The notes under the pieces were generated by a model, which saw only the letters and a list, made by a program, of their open reading frames with translations, had not been told where the DNA came from and did no database searches. A DNA stretch of 32,040 nucleotides from an uncultured Clostridium sp. (GTDB lineage: Bacteria > Bacillota_A > Clostridia > TANB77 > CAG-508): contig CANCZH010000012.1 of assembly GCA_947382445.1 (NCBI GenBank), positions 1 to 32,040 of the forward strand, in the 5' to 3' direction. Shown piece after piece: positions 1 through 7,842 of the stretch; position 1 is the stretch's first letter, and each line of letters begins with the position of its first letter. The position numbers and the translations under genes are program-made.

Positions 1-404
1 AAATAAAGTTTGAATTCTGGACTTAACCAACTTGCAAACTCAAATGCTATATCTGAATGAGCATAAGTTCCACCATTGTTTCCTGATTTAGAAATAATTC
101 CTATTGCATTTGTTGAATTTATCCATTTTTGTGGTGATAAATAAAAACTATTTTTTCCAGCTTCATTTTCAAAGGTCTCGAATTCGATACCTTTGAAATT
201 TTTATTATGCATTTGTTCCCAAAGTCCTAAAAATGAAATAACATTTTTATTTCGCATCCATGTTTGTATTGGAATTTTGGGTTCTTCTGGATTAGCATAT
301 CTAGCTAAATCTGTTAAAGATATGTAATTATTTCCATTAATTCTAATTACATTTACTATATTATCTTTCACTATCATTTCTGTTTTTATTAAATCTTTTT
401 TCAA
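1..404 (-). CDS. KilA-N domain protein (C-terminus beyond window)
   Basis: This is the N-terminal ~134 residues of a gene that runs off the left edge. The start is taken as TTG at 404 because a GGAGG lies 6 nt upstream; the first in-frame ATG is nine codons later and has no ribosome binding site. The visible sequence carries the hallmarks of a KilA-N DNA-binding domain: an early YISLTDLARYA segment, then IQTWMRNKNVISFLGLWE, and the ending GGTYAHSDIAFEFASWLSPE. KilA-N proteins are typical of phages and mobile elements and also occur as isolated chromosomal genes. The C-terminal half, which would show the partner domain, is not visible. It is separated from the PHP gene by 138 nt in which I found no convincing promoter or terminator. 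Family call is firm; role is unknown. Confidence 0.85.
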   Translation of the reverse strand, partial: MKKDLIKTEMIVKDNIVNVIRINGNNYISLTDLARYANPEEPKIPIQTWMRNKNVISFLGLWEQMHNKNFKGIEFETFENEAGKNSFYLSPQKWINSTNAIGIISKSGNNGGTYAHSDIAFEFASWLSPEFKLY

Positions 405-542
405 ATAATTCCTCCTATTTTTTCATAAATATGTAAAAACTTTTTTCGAGATACTTTTTTTTCAACATTTTCAAATAGTTTTACTAAAATCAGACTTTAC
501 TAATTTATATTCATTTTTGACATATTTTCAATTTTTCATTTT

Positions 543-1427
543 TTACTTCCTATCTACCCATTCTTTTATTATTTCTTTAGAAATACTTAAATTTCCATTG
601 CCTACTCCAATTTCTATATTAGGTTTCTTTTTTCCATGATAGTCACTTCCGCCACTAATATATAAATTATTTTTCTTTGCATATTCTGCTAATATATTTA
701 TTTCATTTTCATCAGCTGATGGATGAAAACATTCTATTCCATCTAGTTCCTTTTGTTTTCTTAATTCATCAATAAATTCAATTGTATTATCAAATCTATA
801 TTCATATGGATGAGCAAGAAATGCTAAACCACCAGCTTTATGTATTACATTTATCACCTGTTCATACTCTGGTTTTAGAATATAATTCTTTCCTGTGTAA
901 TATTCACTCTCTGGATTCATTAATCCATTTCTGATAAAAGTGTTTAATGAGTCTGCATATTCTCCAAGAATTTTATGATTCTCTTCATGCCTAATTAATT
1001 CTTTATAAATATATATTGTTATGTAATCAGTTACTGGAATATTTTTCTCTATTTTTCTTTCATCATAGACCATTCCTTTTTTATCGCATATCTCTAGTAA
1101 TGTTTTTTTGTCATCTTCTTGTTTCTTTCTTAATATTTCCTCTGAAAAAAATCTTTGTGACCATTCTTCTATTATTTTAGGCTCTTTTATATTATAACCT
1201 AAAATTTCTATTGATTTATTTTTAAATGTTGCATTCATTTCAACACCTTTTATTACCTGGCCTCTAAAAATATTATTGTTTTTTAAAAGTTCATCATCAT
1301 ATGCTTTACATGTGTTATGGTCTGTTATTGAAATATATTCTAATTTTTTATCTGCACATAATTTTAATATTTCCTTTATCGTTTTATCTCCATCAGAATA
1401 TATCGTATGCATGTGTAAGTCTATCAT
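543..1427 (-). CDS. PHP-domain metal-dependent phosphoesterase
   Basis: A 294-residue protein with the four PHP motifs in order: DLHMHTIYSDG at the N-terminus (H5, H7, D12), ITDHN near residues 34-38, GVEMN near 61-65, a LAHP motif near 205, and SGGSDYHG near 258. These residues bind the two or three metals of PHP hydrolases. The size and motif spacing fit the stand-alone PHP family that includes nucleoside 3',5'-bisphosphate phosphatases and RNase AM (YciV/TrpH type), which act on nucleotides or RNA 5' ends. The substrate cannot be read from sequence. The ribosome binding site AAAAGGAG precedes the ATG. It is the last gene of the accessory operon that starts near 4101. Confidence 0.85.
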   Translation of the reverse strand: MIDLHMHTIYSDGDKTIKEILKLCADKKLEYISITDHNTCKAYDDELLKNNNIFRGQVIKGVEMNATFKNKSIEILGYNIKEPKIIEEWSQRFFSEEILRKKQEDDKKTLLEICDKKGMVYDERKIEKNIPVTDYITIYIYKELIRHEENHKILGEYADSLNTFIRNGLMNPESEYYTGKNYILKPEYEQVINVIHKAGGLAFLAHPYEYRFDNTIEFIDELRKQKELDGIECFHPSADENEINILAEYAKKNNLYISGGSDYHGKKKPNIEIGVGNGNLSISKEIIKEWVDRK

Positions 1428-1474
1428 AATTACTCCTTTTTCTTATTATTCGCCAATATTTTAAATTTCTATTT

Positions 1475-1924
1475 TCATTTATTCCAACCATAAAAAGTAA
1501 ACTTTTCATTTTGATTATTAAAATAATTTCTTATTGCTTCATTAATGTAATCTTCTAAATTATTTATTGGATATTTAAAGTCTACCCATTCTAAATTTTC
1601 ACAAAATTGAGGTTCATTATTATTTATCACTCCAGAATATTTAGTAGCTATAAAAAAATAATTTATATATTCTAACCCATTATCATTTTGATGCATTACT
1701 TGTACTATATCTAAATCTTCTTTTTTAATTACTATATTCACTTCTGTTTTAGCAGTTCTTATAATTGCATCAATTGCATTTTCGCCACCTAGAATATGTG
1801 AAGCAATAACATCATACTGTCCATTACAATACTCTCTATTTTTTCTTTTCTCAACTAAAATTTTGCCATCTATAACTAAAAATAAATGTACTGCACATCT
1901 AAGTGTAAATCTTTCTGGTTCCAT
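1475..1924 (-). CDS. NUDIX-like hydrolase with eroded Nudix box
   Basis: A 149-residue protein with NUDIX features: an N-terminal RCAVHLFLVIDGKILVEKR strand pair, the NGQYDVIASHILGGE turn, and a C-terminal ENLEWVDF strand. The Nudix box near residues 66-86 is degenerate. Where the consensus has REUxEE, this protein has RTAKTE, and the following Gly is Asn. Only some metal-binding acids remain, so catalysis is doubtful and a binding or weak hydrolase role is possible. NUDIX enzymes cleave nucleoside diphosphates linked to another moiety. The start has GGTAGGAG upstream. The gene sits between ASCH and PHP genes in the accessory operon, consistent with a nucleotide- or RNA-related set. Confidence 0.75.
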   Translation of the reverse strand: MEPERFTLRCAVHLFLVIDGKILVEKRKNREYCNGQYDVIASHILGGENAIDAIIRTAKTEVNIVIKKEDLDIVQVMHQNDNGLEYINYFFIATKYSGVINNNEPQFCENLEWVDFKYPINNLEDYINEAIRNYFNNQNEKFTFYGWNK

Positions 1925-1964
1925 TCTATTTCTCCTACCAATTTGTAAACTTTTTTCAATTTGA

Positions 1965-2321
1965 TTATTTTCTTTCTGTTATCATTCTTATTTCTATTCC
2001 AACAACTCCATATTTATCTTGTTCTTCTTTTGAATAATATTTTTCCATATCTTTAGGATTTGCAACATCATCTTTATCATATCCAATTGATATTTTATCA
2101 AAATGTTTATATAATTCATCAAAACTTGAGTACTTATATAATCCTACTATTTTAACTACAATTTTTTCTAATGTTGTTCTATTTGTAAATTCTATCAAAT
2201 CATTTTCTTTTAACAGTTTTCTTTTTTCATCATTTAGACGTAGTTCTATAGTTTTGCTTCCATCTTTTATACGACAAAATGGCTCATTATCTAAATTCAT
2301 ATTATGTCTCATTCTTTTCAT
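1965..2321 (-). CDS. ASCH domain protein
   Basis: About 118 residues forming one ASCH domain, a PUA-like fold. The family pattern is clear: MNLDNEPFCRIKDGSKTIEL, then RLNDEKR, LKENDLIEFTN, and a C-terminal DKYGVVGIEIR strand. ASCH proteins bind RNA or act as small nucleoside hydrolases (YqfB, for example, hydrolyses N4-acetylcytidine). The substrate is not resolvable here. Start choice: the ATG at 2321 overlaps the TGA of the short upstream reading frame (ATGA), which suggests translational coupling. A TTG at 2333 with GGAG four bases upstream would add MDSF and is the alternative. Sixth in the accessory operon when the GNAT remnant is counted. Confidence 0.8.
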   Translation of the reverse strand: MKRMRHNMNLDNEPFCRIKDGSKTIELRLNDEKRKLLKENDLIEFTNRTTLEKIVVKIVGLYKYSSFDELYKHFDKISIGYDKDDVANPKDMEKYYSKEEQDKYGVVGIEIRMITERK

Positions 2322-2419
2322 AAAACTATCCAATTTTCTCCAATATCTGCATTATCATATAACTCTTTATATATTTTGGCTAATTCGTCCATATCCGACT
2401 TTTGCACTAGTCTAATCAT
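2318..2419 (-). pseudogene. N-terminal remnant of a GNAT acetyltransferase (33 aa)
   Basis: A 33-codon reading frame begins at ATG 2419, overlapping the last codons and stop of the P-loop kinase gene by 8 nt, and ends with TGA at 2318. Its sequence MIRLVQKSDMDELAKIYKEL followed by YDNADIGENW looks like the first strand and helices of a GNAT N-acetyltransferase. The acetyl-CoA-binding part is absent and the next gene (ASCH) starts at once. I read this as a deletion that removed most of a GNAT gene and left its translated head joined by ATGA to the ASCH start. It may still be translated as a coupling leader. It could alternatively be an unrelated short peptide. Confidence 0.6.
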
Positions 2420-2930
2420 TTTTATTTCCTACCTTTAATTTAATATTGTTTTTTATTAAAATACTTTCTAATGTTTCATTTTCATTAATAATATATAGCT
2501 TTTCATAATTTCTTTTTACAGAATCTTCATAAAATGGTATAAATACTTCTTTTAATTTTCTAATAAAATTTTCATTATTTCCTCTATTAATACATCTTTT
2601 CTTTACTTCTTCCCAACTATTAATATTAGGATATGCAATACTATATTTGATATTGTTTTGTTCAAAATAATCAAAGTGCTCTGGTTTTAATTGAACTAAA
2701 ACTACATCATATTTTTTTATAGCTTCAATAATAGCTTTATAATAATTATCAGGCCAATTTGGGTTTATTTCTCTGTTTGTCCCTTTTCTTTCTTCAGCAG
2801 ATAAATTTTTTATATTAGTATTATTATATTTGTAACTACTTGACTCTAAGTCTATTACATTACTATACTTTTTACCCAAAACACTTTTTCCACAAGTTGC
2901 AAATCCTGCAATTATTATTCCTTTATTCAT
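2412..2930 (-). CDS. P-loop nucleotide kinase-like protein
   Basis: A 172-residue protein with an N-terminal Walker A motif GFATCGKS (residues 9-16) following the hydrophobic strand GIIIA. Downstream are a KYDVVLVQL strand (Walker B position), a RCINRGNNENFIRKL lid-like helix rich in Arg, and a C-terminal helix. The architecture and length resemble small nucleoside/nucleotide kinases of the type seen in phages and mobile gene clusters. No substrate-specific motif is recognisable, so no specific reaction is assigned. Ribosome binding site AGGTG precedes the ATG. The stop overlaps the start of the GNAT remnant, so the two are co-translated. Confidence 0.65.
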   Translation of the reverse strand: MNKGIIIAGFATCGKSVLGKKYSNVIDLESSSYKYNNTNIKNLSAEERKGTNREINPNWPDNYYKAIIEAIKKYDVVLVQLKPEHFDYFEQNNIKYSIAYPNINSWEEVKKRCINRGNNENFIRKLKEVFIPFYEDSVKRNYEKLYIINENETLESILIKNNIKLKVGNKND

Positions 2931-2948
2931 TAGTTTTCACCTACTTTT

Positions 2949-3458
2949 TTATTTTATATCATAATGATATTTAGCTTGAATAAATCTTTTATTATCGCAT
3001 TTATTGTCATCATCTTCTTGAACTAACTTACCACCCATTTTTTCATAAAAATTACGTGCATTTGTATTATATTTATTACAAGAAATAAAGAATTCATTAT
3101 ATCCATTATTTTTTATTTCATTGTATCCCAGATTGAATAGTTCCCTGCCTATACCTCTTTTTTGAAAAGCTTTTCTTAAGTATAATAATCCTATTTCTTG
3201 TTCATAATTACCAAATTTCATAATCGGTATTCCTACATCCATATACCCAACTAATTCATTATTACTTTCAACTACATACAGTGATATTTTATCATTATTA
3301 AATATGTTTAGGAAAGTTTCTTCAGCTTTTTCATAATCAAAATTATCTATTATATCGTCACTATATATTCCTCTATATGTTTCACTCCATACTTTTTGTT
3401 TTAATATAGCTAAATTTTTAATATCCATTTTAGTGGCTAATCTAATTTCATAATCCAT
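2949..3458 (-). CDS. GNAT family N-acetyltransferase
   Basis: A 169-residue single-domain GNAT. Motif A, the acetyl-CoA pyrophosphate loop, reads QKRGIGRELF near residues 99-108. It is preceded by the EIGLLYLRKAF strand and followed by the ISCNKYNTNARNFYEKMGGK segment (motif B, with the family's Asn and Tyr). The N-terminal part, IRLATKMDIKNLAILKQKVWSETYRGIYSD, is typical of the large amino-acid/aminoglycoside-like subgroup. It transfers an acetyl group from acetyl-CoA to an amine; the acceptor is unknown. Ribosome binding site AGAGG. Second gene of the accessory operon, between the glycosyltransferase and the P-loop kinase. Confidence 0.85.
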   Translation of the reverse strand: MDYEIRLATKMDIKNLAILKQKVWSETYRGIYSDDIIDNFDYEKAEETFLNIFNNDKISLYVVESNNELVGYMDVGIPIMKFGNYEQEIGLLYLRKAFQKRGIGRELFNLGYNEIKNNGYNEFFISCNKYNTNARNFYEKMGGKLVQEDDDNKCDNKRFIQAKYHYDIK

Positions 3459-3474
3459 TTTTAGTACCTCTTTT

Positions 3475-4101
3475 CTATTTTAAGTATTCCTTGTATGTAT
3501 ATTTATTATCATTTTTTACCCAGTCATATAATCTTTCTATTTTTTTATGATAATTTTCAGTGTTAATTCTTTTTAATATTGATTCCTTTTTATCTGTATA
3601 TTTATCTGCAAAATAGAAATATTCTATTGTTTGATCCAAAAAATCAATAGCTTTTCTCACACTATAATTATCTATAGTTGAGTTTGAATTTGGTTTATAA
3701 TATACATAAAGATTTTCTTTAATAAATTTCTTCTGACCTAAATTGTCTTCTATATATCTAACAAATACGATATCTTCATTATTAAGTGATTTACTTAAAT
3801 TACTAAGTTGATTGTTATCTGCAAAAAAATCATCGCTATCTAGAAGTATAATATATTCTCCTTTGGCTATTTCCATTCCTTTATTTCTTGCTCCACCGGC
3901 GCCTAATCTATTTGATTTAAGTAAAGTAATATCATATTCATAAATAAATTCTAAACTATTGTCTGTGCTTCCATCATCTATAACAATTACTTCATACTTA
4001 TCTCTAGCAATATTTTGATTAAATATGCTATCTAAACAATTTTTAATTAATTTTCCTTTATTATAATTAGGTATTATAATAGAAAATTTTGGATTAGTCA
4101 T
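3475..4101 (-). CDS. Family 2 glycosyltransferase, short form
   Basis: A GT-A fold glycosyltransferase: FSIIIPNYNKG at the N-terminus, YEVIVIDDGSTDNSLE near residues 36-50, AGGARNKGMEIAKGEYIILL and the metal-binding DSDD near 80-90. The start is the ATG at 4101, with GGAGG six bases upstream; the longer reading from 4113 uses a TTG that lies inside the Shine-Dalgarno sequence. At 208 residues it holds the nucleotide-sugar-binding half and only a short C-terminal tail, which is small for GT2 enzymes (usually 250-330). The acceptor site may therefore be reduced. First gene of the accessory operon, read from the promoter at 4178-4206. Confidence 0.85.
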   Translation of the reverse strand: MTNPKFSIIIPNYNKGKLIKNCLDSIFNQNIARDKYEVIVIDDGSTDNSLEFIYEYDITLLKSNRLGAGGARNKGMEIAKGEYIILLDSDDFFADNNQLSNLSKSLNNEDIVFVRYIEDNLGQKKFIKENLYVYYKPNSNSTIDNYSVRKAIDFLDQTIEYFYFADKYTDKKESILKRINTENYHKKIERLYDWVKNDNKYTYKEYLK

Positions 4102-4177
4102 TTTTTCCTCCAATTTTTATTTAGTTTGTTGAATAATTTAGTAATTCCTTTTATACTGTAATTTTACATCTGTTTAT

Positions 4178-4206
4178 AGTATCCCATAAAGTTCTGTTTA
4201 AGTCAA
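4178..4206 (-). promoter_or_regulatory. Promoter of the accessory-enzyme operon
   Basis: On the minus strand TTGACT (4206-4201) and GATACT (4183-4178) are separated by exactly 17 nt, a good vegetative sigma-A match. It lies about 80 nt upstream of the glycosyltransferase start and just downstream of the hairpin that ends the previous transcription unit. Confidence 0.65.
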
Positions 4207-4220
4207 ATCTTAGTATAAAA

Positions 4221-4248
4221 GAAGAACTGATATTATAATCAGTTCTTC
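4221..4248 (-). terminator. Intrinsic terminator after the small membrane protein gene
   Basis: A perfect 11-bp inverted repeat (GAAGAACTGAT / ATCAGTTCTTC, 6-nt loop). On the minus strand it is followed by TTTTATACT. It ends the long unit that comes from 10365 and isolates the accessory operon promoter. Confidence 0.7.
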
Positions 4249-4274
4249 CTAAACTACTTATGTAATGTTTATTT

Positions 4275-4727
4275 TTATGTTCTATAATTATTCTTGTCTG
4301 CTCTTTCATCTAATTGTCTATCATAATCTTTATTTCCATAAAACCAAACTGTTTTTTTATCTTCTGCTGTTCCCATTCTGTCTCTGTTTACTGCAATATC
4401 TATTAATGATAATAGTGGTAATATTACTCCTAATGCATCAATTAATATTGTTTGCATATTTCCTATATTGTTTGTTAAACAGTTATATAAGTCATTTCCA
4501 AAATATGCAGTAAATGCAATAAAGTATACAAATGCTCCTCCTAAGTGTCTTTTCAAAATTAAGGCAAAGCATGGTATTGAAATAAATAATAATGCAATTT
4601 CAAGATTTAGGTTTATTGGTTGTATTGCAAAGTCCATTTGCATTGTGGCACAAAATACAACAACAACTCTAAGTCCCCAAAATAAGATTCCTAAAAATGA
4701 AATTAAATAACTTAACATTCCTACCAT
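4275..4727 (-). CDS. Conserved small membrane protein of unknown function
   Basis: I do not recognise the family. Starting at ATG 4727 (GGAGG eight bases upstream; a longer reading from 4748 lacks a ribosome binding site and overlaps this one), it is about 150 residues with four predicted membrane segments: LSYLISFLGILFWGLRVVVV, LEIALLFISIPCFALIL, a GGAFVYFIAFTAYFG segment, and ILIDALGVILPLLSLIDIAV. The C-terminal ~40 residues are charged and hydrophilic (ending DRQLDERADKNN), probably cytoplasmic. It follows the DUF1292 gene after a hairpin at 4756-4783 and precedes a strong terminator, so it is either the last gene of that operon by read-through or a separate unit. Confidence 0.7.
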   Translation of the reverse strand: MVGMLSYLISFLGILFWGLRVVVVFCATMQMDFAIQPINLNLEIALLFISIPCFALILKRHLGGAFVYFIAFTAYFGNDLYNCLTNNIGNMQTILIDALGVILPLLSLIDIAVNRDRMGTAEDKKTVWFYGNKDYDRQLDERADKNNYRT

Positions 4728-4755
4728 ATTTTTTTCCTCCTCTTGCATTTAAAAT

Positions 4756-4783
4756 GAACACCAAGAAATCTTTCTCGATGTTC
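4756..4783 (-). terminator. Hairpin between DUF1292 and membrane-protein genes
   Basis: Two 13-nt arms starting GAACATCGAGAAA pair along their whole length (two G-T wobbles, 2-nt loop, so the tip will open). On the minus strand ATTTTAAATG follows. Likely a weak or partial terminator at the end of the ireB-ruvX-DUF1292 group. Confidence 0.5.
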
Positions 4784-4798
4784 GTCTTATATTTGTAA

Positions 4799-5137
4799 TT
4801 ATTCTTCTACATAGTTAAATTCATCTTTGAATTTTTCTTTGAAAATTTCGAATACTTTGTTTAGTACTTCTTCATCTTCAACACCAACATATGATTCTTC
4901 ATCTTCTGATTCAGTTTGTTCTACTTTTAATATTACAACTTCACCAATTTCATCTTCTTCTGCTTCTTCAACTGGTAATAATACAACATATTCTTCTTGG
5001 TCATATTCAATTAAATCTAAAAATTCAAATTGAACTTCTTTTCCATCTTCATCATTTAATACTATTATATTATCTAATTCCTCCTCTGAGTTACAGCAAT
5101 CACAGTGGTCATGTGTGCATTTTTCTTCTTTATCCAT
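4799..5137 (-). CDS. yrzB: DUF1292 family protein (YrzB-like)
   Basis: A 112-residue, strongly acidic protein. The DUF1292 core is visible: NIIVLNDEDGKEVQFEFLDL, EYDQEEYVVLLPVEE, EDEIGEVVILKVE and the closing EEVLNKVFEIFKEKF. The N-terminal tail has HDHCDCC, a His/Cys cluster that could bind metal. Function is unknown. The gene order ireB-ruvX-yrzB is conserved in Bacillota, which makes the assignment secure. It is 55 nt downstream of ruvX in the same operon. The very high Asp/Glu content gives the opposite strand a long Ser/Leu-rich open frame that is not a gene. Confidence 0.9.
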   Translation of the reverse strand: MDKEEKCTHDHCDCCNSEEELDNIIVLNDEDGKEVQFEFLDLIEYDQEEYVVLLPVEEAEEDEIGEVVILKVEQTESEDEESYVGVEDEEVLNKVFEIFKEKFKDEFNYVEE

Positions 5138-5192
5138 TTTCTTTCTCCTTTCAATTTCTTTATATAAACTTGTTAAAAAACAATTTTAAAAA

Positions 5193-5609
5193 CTATTTAT
5201 TTTTATTCATATACATTTCTAGTATATACACAGCTGAAATTGTGTCTACAATGTTTTTCTTTTTGTGTTTATTTATTCCTAAGTCATTCATTGTTCTATG
5301 TGCTGCTACTGTTGTTAGTCTTTCATCTATGCAATCAATTTTTATTTTATTATATTTGCACTTTAGTTTATGAATAAATTTTTCAGTGATTTCTACTCTT
5401 TCGGTTGCTGTTCCATCCATGTTTAATGGTTTTCCAACTACTATACAATCAATTTCATATTGGCTCATTATTTCATCTAGTCTTCTAAGAAGCATTTTGT
5501 CATTTCCTTTATGATGTATTGTTTCTAGCCCTTGAGCTGTTATTCCTAAAGCATCTGAAATTGCTATTCCTACTCTGCTATCTCCATAATCAATACCTAA
5601 TGTTCTCAT
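5193..5609 (-). CDS. ruvX: Holliday junction resolvase-like RuvX (YqgF)
   Basis: A 138-residue RNase H-fold protein of normal family length. Conserved features: [16 protein letters not shown] at the N-terminus (catalytic D7), the [12 protein letters not shown] loop near residues 57-68, [11 protein letters not shown] near 97-107 (catalytic Glu), and the [12 protein letters not shown] helix at the C-terminus (third acid). YqgF family members act in 16S rRNA 5' end processing and have been proposed to resolve Holliday junctions. The ATG overlaps the ireB stop (ATGA), so the two are translationally coupled. Confidence 0.95.
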   Translation of the reverse strand: MRTLGIDYGDSRVGIAISDALGITAQGLETIHHKGNDKMLLRRLDEIMSQYEIDCIVVGKPLNMDGTATERVEITEKFIHKLKCKYNKIKIDCIDERLTTVAAHRTMNDLGINKHKKKNIVDTISAVYILEMYMNKNK

Positions 5610-5866
5610 TTATTTTCTTCTAATCCTATATAATTTTTTAGCATTTTTTCTAGTAATTCGTCTCTTTCAACTTTACGAATTAGGTTTCTTGCATCTTTAT
5701 GACTTGTTATATATGTTGGATCTCCTGATAATATATACCCAACTATTTGGTTTATTGGATTATATCCTTTTTCTACCAGTGCCTCATAAACTTTTTTCAT
5801 AACTTCTCTTGTTTCTAAATTTGAGTCTCTTTCAACTTTGAAACTCATTGTTTTATCAAAATCCAT
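5606..5866 (-). CDS. ireB: IreB family regulatory phosphoprotein (UPF0297)
   Basis: An 86-residue protein with the diagnostic core [20 protein letters not shown] and the [13 protein letters not shown] helix. IreB is the substrate of the PASTA-domain Ser/Thr kinase IreK and its phosphatase in Enterococcus faecalis, where it tunes cell-envelope stress responses. Two N-terminal Thr residues are phosphorylated there. Here the aligned N-terminus [10 protein letters not shown] keeps only one Thr (T6), an inference from eye alignment. In Bacillus the upstream gene is alaS. Here it is instead preceded, 13 nt away, by the GGDEF-like gene and so belongs to the operon starting near 10334. Ribosome binding site AAAGGAG. 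Confidence 0.95.
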   Translation of the reverse strand: MDFDKTMSFKVERDSNLETREVMKKVYEALVEKGYNPINQIVGYILSGDPTYITSHKDARNLIRKVERDELLEKMLKNYIGLEENK

Positions 5867-5879
5867 ATCAATCTCCTTT

Positions 5880-6968
5880 TTAAATAAAATTAATATTATG
5901 TTCTTCTTTGTTTGCTTTGTCTAAGTATTCTTCTAGCTTTTTAGTAACACTTTCTATCCCTGTTCCTTTGTAGTATGTTCCTACTGCAAAGTTGATTTTT
6001 GGTCTTACTAATGATTTTTCGTATGTATTTGTATCTTCATACTCTACCTGAGTATCTTCTAAATCTTGTTTTAATGATTTTAGATTTGCTATTATTTCAT
6101 CTTCTTTTTTTCCTACATATACAATAACAAATTTTGGTCCCATATATCTTACAAATATATCTGTTGATGCTATACATGTTTTCGCCCAGTTTGCAACTGA
6201 TATGATTATATTGTTTCCTGTTATTCTTGAATATGTATTGTTTATTTCTTCTATATTTGTTATTCTAAACATTGCTACAATTGATGTTGCTTGTGAATCT
6301 ATTGTAGCTTTAGCTTGTCCATATAAATATTCTGCTGAATTTAATCCTGTGAATTGGTCTGTTCTTACTATACTTTCCATTGCTGTTTGATATGACACTG
6401 TTTTTAATATTGATACTATATCATCTTTTATTACTTCTAGTAATGTTGTATCTGTGTCATCAAAAGCATGTATTACTGAACTTTCAATTATCCAATATCC
6501 AATATATACGTTATCTATATATAATGGAAAGAACATTGCTGATTTTGCTCTTGAGAAATCTAATTTTTGATATGGTAATTTTTCTTCTTCAGAATCTATT
6601 GTTATATATTTAGGTGTTGCTGTGCTAATACTATCTTTAAAAACTTCTTCCGTGTGTAAGTTTGTTAGATTTTTCCAATACTTTTCATCAGTATTTGAGG
6701 CCTTTAAGACATATTCTGCTCCATCAAATACTACTATTGTAGAATATTTTATTTCAAATTTGTCAATTAACACATTGTTTATTTTTCTTATTTTTTCGTC
6801 AACTGCTATGTCTTCTCCAGTTATATTCATAAAGTCTTGTAGAGCATTTAATTTATTTATTTTTGATGATACGTTGTTAAATGTTGTTAATTTTTTCTTT
6901 ATGCTTATATTGTAAAAAATTAGAATTACTACTATTCCAATTAATACAATTATTGGTATTAGCGCCAC
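5880..6968 (-). CDS. Membrane-anchored GAF protein with degenerate GGDEF domain
   Basis: About 362 residues. One N-terminal membrane segment ([19 protein letters not shown]) is followed by a GAF-like sensor region (about 45-195, with [17 protein letters not shown] and [19 protein letters not shown]). A GGDEF-fold region follows (about 205-350: [29 protein letters not shown]). The catalytic loop is not GGDEF: where RYGGDEFVI is expected it reads [10 protein letters not shown], so cyclic-di-GMP synthesis is unlikely and a binding or scaffolding role is more plausible. Start: GTG at 6968 has AGAGG six bases upstream; GTG at 6977 would be three codons longer but has no ribosome binding site. It lies between the TadZ-like ATPase and ireB in one operon. 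Confidence 0.75.
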   Translation of the reverse strand: MALIPIIVLIGIVVILIFYNISIKKKLTTFNNVSSKINKLNALQDFMNITGEDIAVDEKIRKINNVLIDKFEIKYSTIVVFDGAEYVLKASNTDEKYWKNLTNLHTEEVFKDSISTATPKYITIDSEEEKLPYQKLDFSRAKSAMFFPLYIDNVYIGYWIIESSVIHAFDDTDTTLLEVIKDDIVSILKTVSYQTAMESIVRTDQFTGLNSAEYLYGQAKATIDSQATSIVAMFRITNIEEINNTYSRITGNNIIISVANWAKTCIASTDIFVRYMGPKFVIVYVGKKEDEIIANLKSLKQDLEDTQVEYEDTNTYEKSLVRPKINFAVGTYYKGTGIESVTKKLEEYLDKANKEEHNINFI

Positions 6969-6986
6969 TTTTTTCACCTCTTATTC

Positions 6987-7796
6987 TTAATATTTGTTTC
7001 TCATTTGGTTTAATGTGTTGTTCATTTCTGTTGAAAAGTTATTTCCATAGTTTGCTTCTGCTGGTGATGTTCTTGGGTTATATGTTTGTTTACTTAGTAA
7101 TGGGTATACCATATTTCCTAACATTTTTAGATTATTCATGAATCCTTTTGGGTATCCATTAATTGATATTACACAATTTACTATTGCCTCTAAGTATTTA
7201 GAATATACATTTTCATCAAAAGGTATTGTGCATGCTTTTATTTTATCTTTATTGAATAATTCTGTCATATATGACATTGCTGGGTCATTATAGAATGACA
7301 TTCCTCCAATTACTGCTTTACTTGATAAGTTTTTTACTTTTAATTCTTTGTTTACTACTATTCTTAACTTTTCTTGTTCTAATATTCCTTTTGTTTTTAA
7401 ATCTCTTAAAAATCCTGTTAGCTCTTGTATCGTTAGTATATCCATTGATTGTACTAAATATATTTCTTGGCTATTAGCAAAATATCCCAAATCAGTATCA
7501 AAATCACAATCTATTAAAACTAGTGATGAATTTTGTACTAATGTTGATAATATTGCTTCTGCATTTGAATAGTCTTTTCCATCATTTGGCATTGCAGTAT
7601 AAACTTCTAAGTTTCTATTTACTTTTATTCCTTCACAATCTCCATTTTCTAATTTTTCTATTGATGTATATGCTATATTTCTAAGCTTTTCATCATTGTT
7701 TGTATATATGTAATATGAATTTTTGTTTTTTGTCATATCAAGTATTGATGTTTTTACTCCTATTGAAGAAAATAGACATGCTAAATTGTTTACCAA
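6987..7796 (-). CDS. MinD/ParA-type ATPase, TadZ/CpaE-like (3' part of a frameshifted gene)
   Basis: The frame with a normal start begins at TTG 7796, but the domain plainly begins further upstream. In the same frame back to about 7890 the codons read YIQPGSLNTVLTKDKKIVAF and then VGASKNGTSFLVNNLA. That is a P-loop strand with a deviant Walker A, GASKNGTS, with Thr where Lys is expected. No ATG, GTG or TTG lies between the in-frame stop at 7899-7901 and the P-loop, so this part must be reached from the upstream frame (7843-9018) by a one-base skip near 7887-7896. Walker B-like SSLVLIDCDFDTDL is present. MinD/ParA ATPases with a receiver-like partner domain resemble TadZ/CpaE, which position pili. 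The C-terminal ~60 residues are polar and probably flexible. Confidence 0.7.
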   Translation of the reverse strand: MVNNLACLFSSIGVKTSILDMTKNKNSYYIYTNNDEKLRNIAYTSIEKLENGDCEGIKVNRNLEVYTAMPNDGKDYSNAEAILSTLVQNSSLVLIDCDFDTDLGYFANSQEIYLVQSMDILTIQELTGFLRDLKTKGILEQEKLRIVVNKELKVKNLSSKAVIGGMSFYNDPAMSYMTELFNKDKIKACTIPFDENVYSKYLEAIVNCVISINGYPKGFMNNLKMLGNMVYPLLSKQTYNPRTSPAEANYGNNFSTEMNNTLNQMRNKY

Positions 7797-7842
7797 AAAT
7801 GATGTTCCGTTTTTGCTTGCTCCTACAAATGCTACTATTTTT

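Noticed and set aside
405..542. Promoter for the KilA-N gene
   Set aside because: Several TTGAAA and TATA-like words occur in this AT-rich gap, but none pair at 16-18 nt spacing convincingly.
2322..2333. TTG start four codons upstream for the ASCH protein
   Set aside because: It has GGAG close by and remains possible, but ASCH proteins usually begin near the MRHNMNL segment and the ATG at 2321 is coupled by ATGA, so the ATG was preferred.
4891..5373. 160-codon open frame on the plus strand, rich in Leu and Ile
   Set aside because: It is antisense to the DUF1292 and ruvX genes, has low-complexity hydrophobic composition and no ribosome binding site. It results from acidic and Asn/Lys-rich codons on the other strand.
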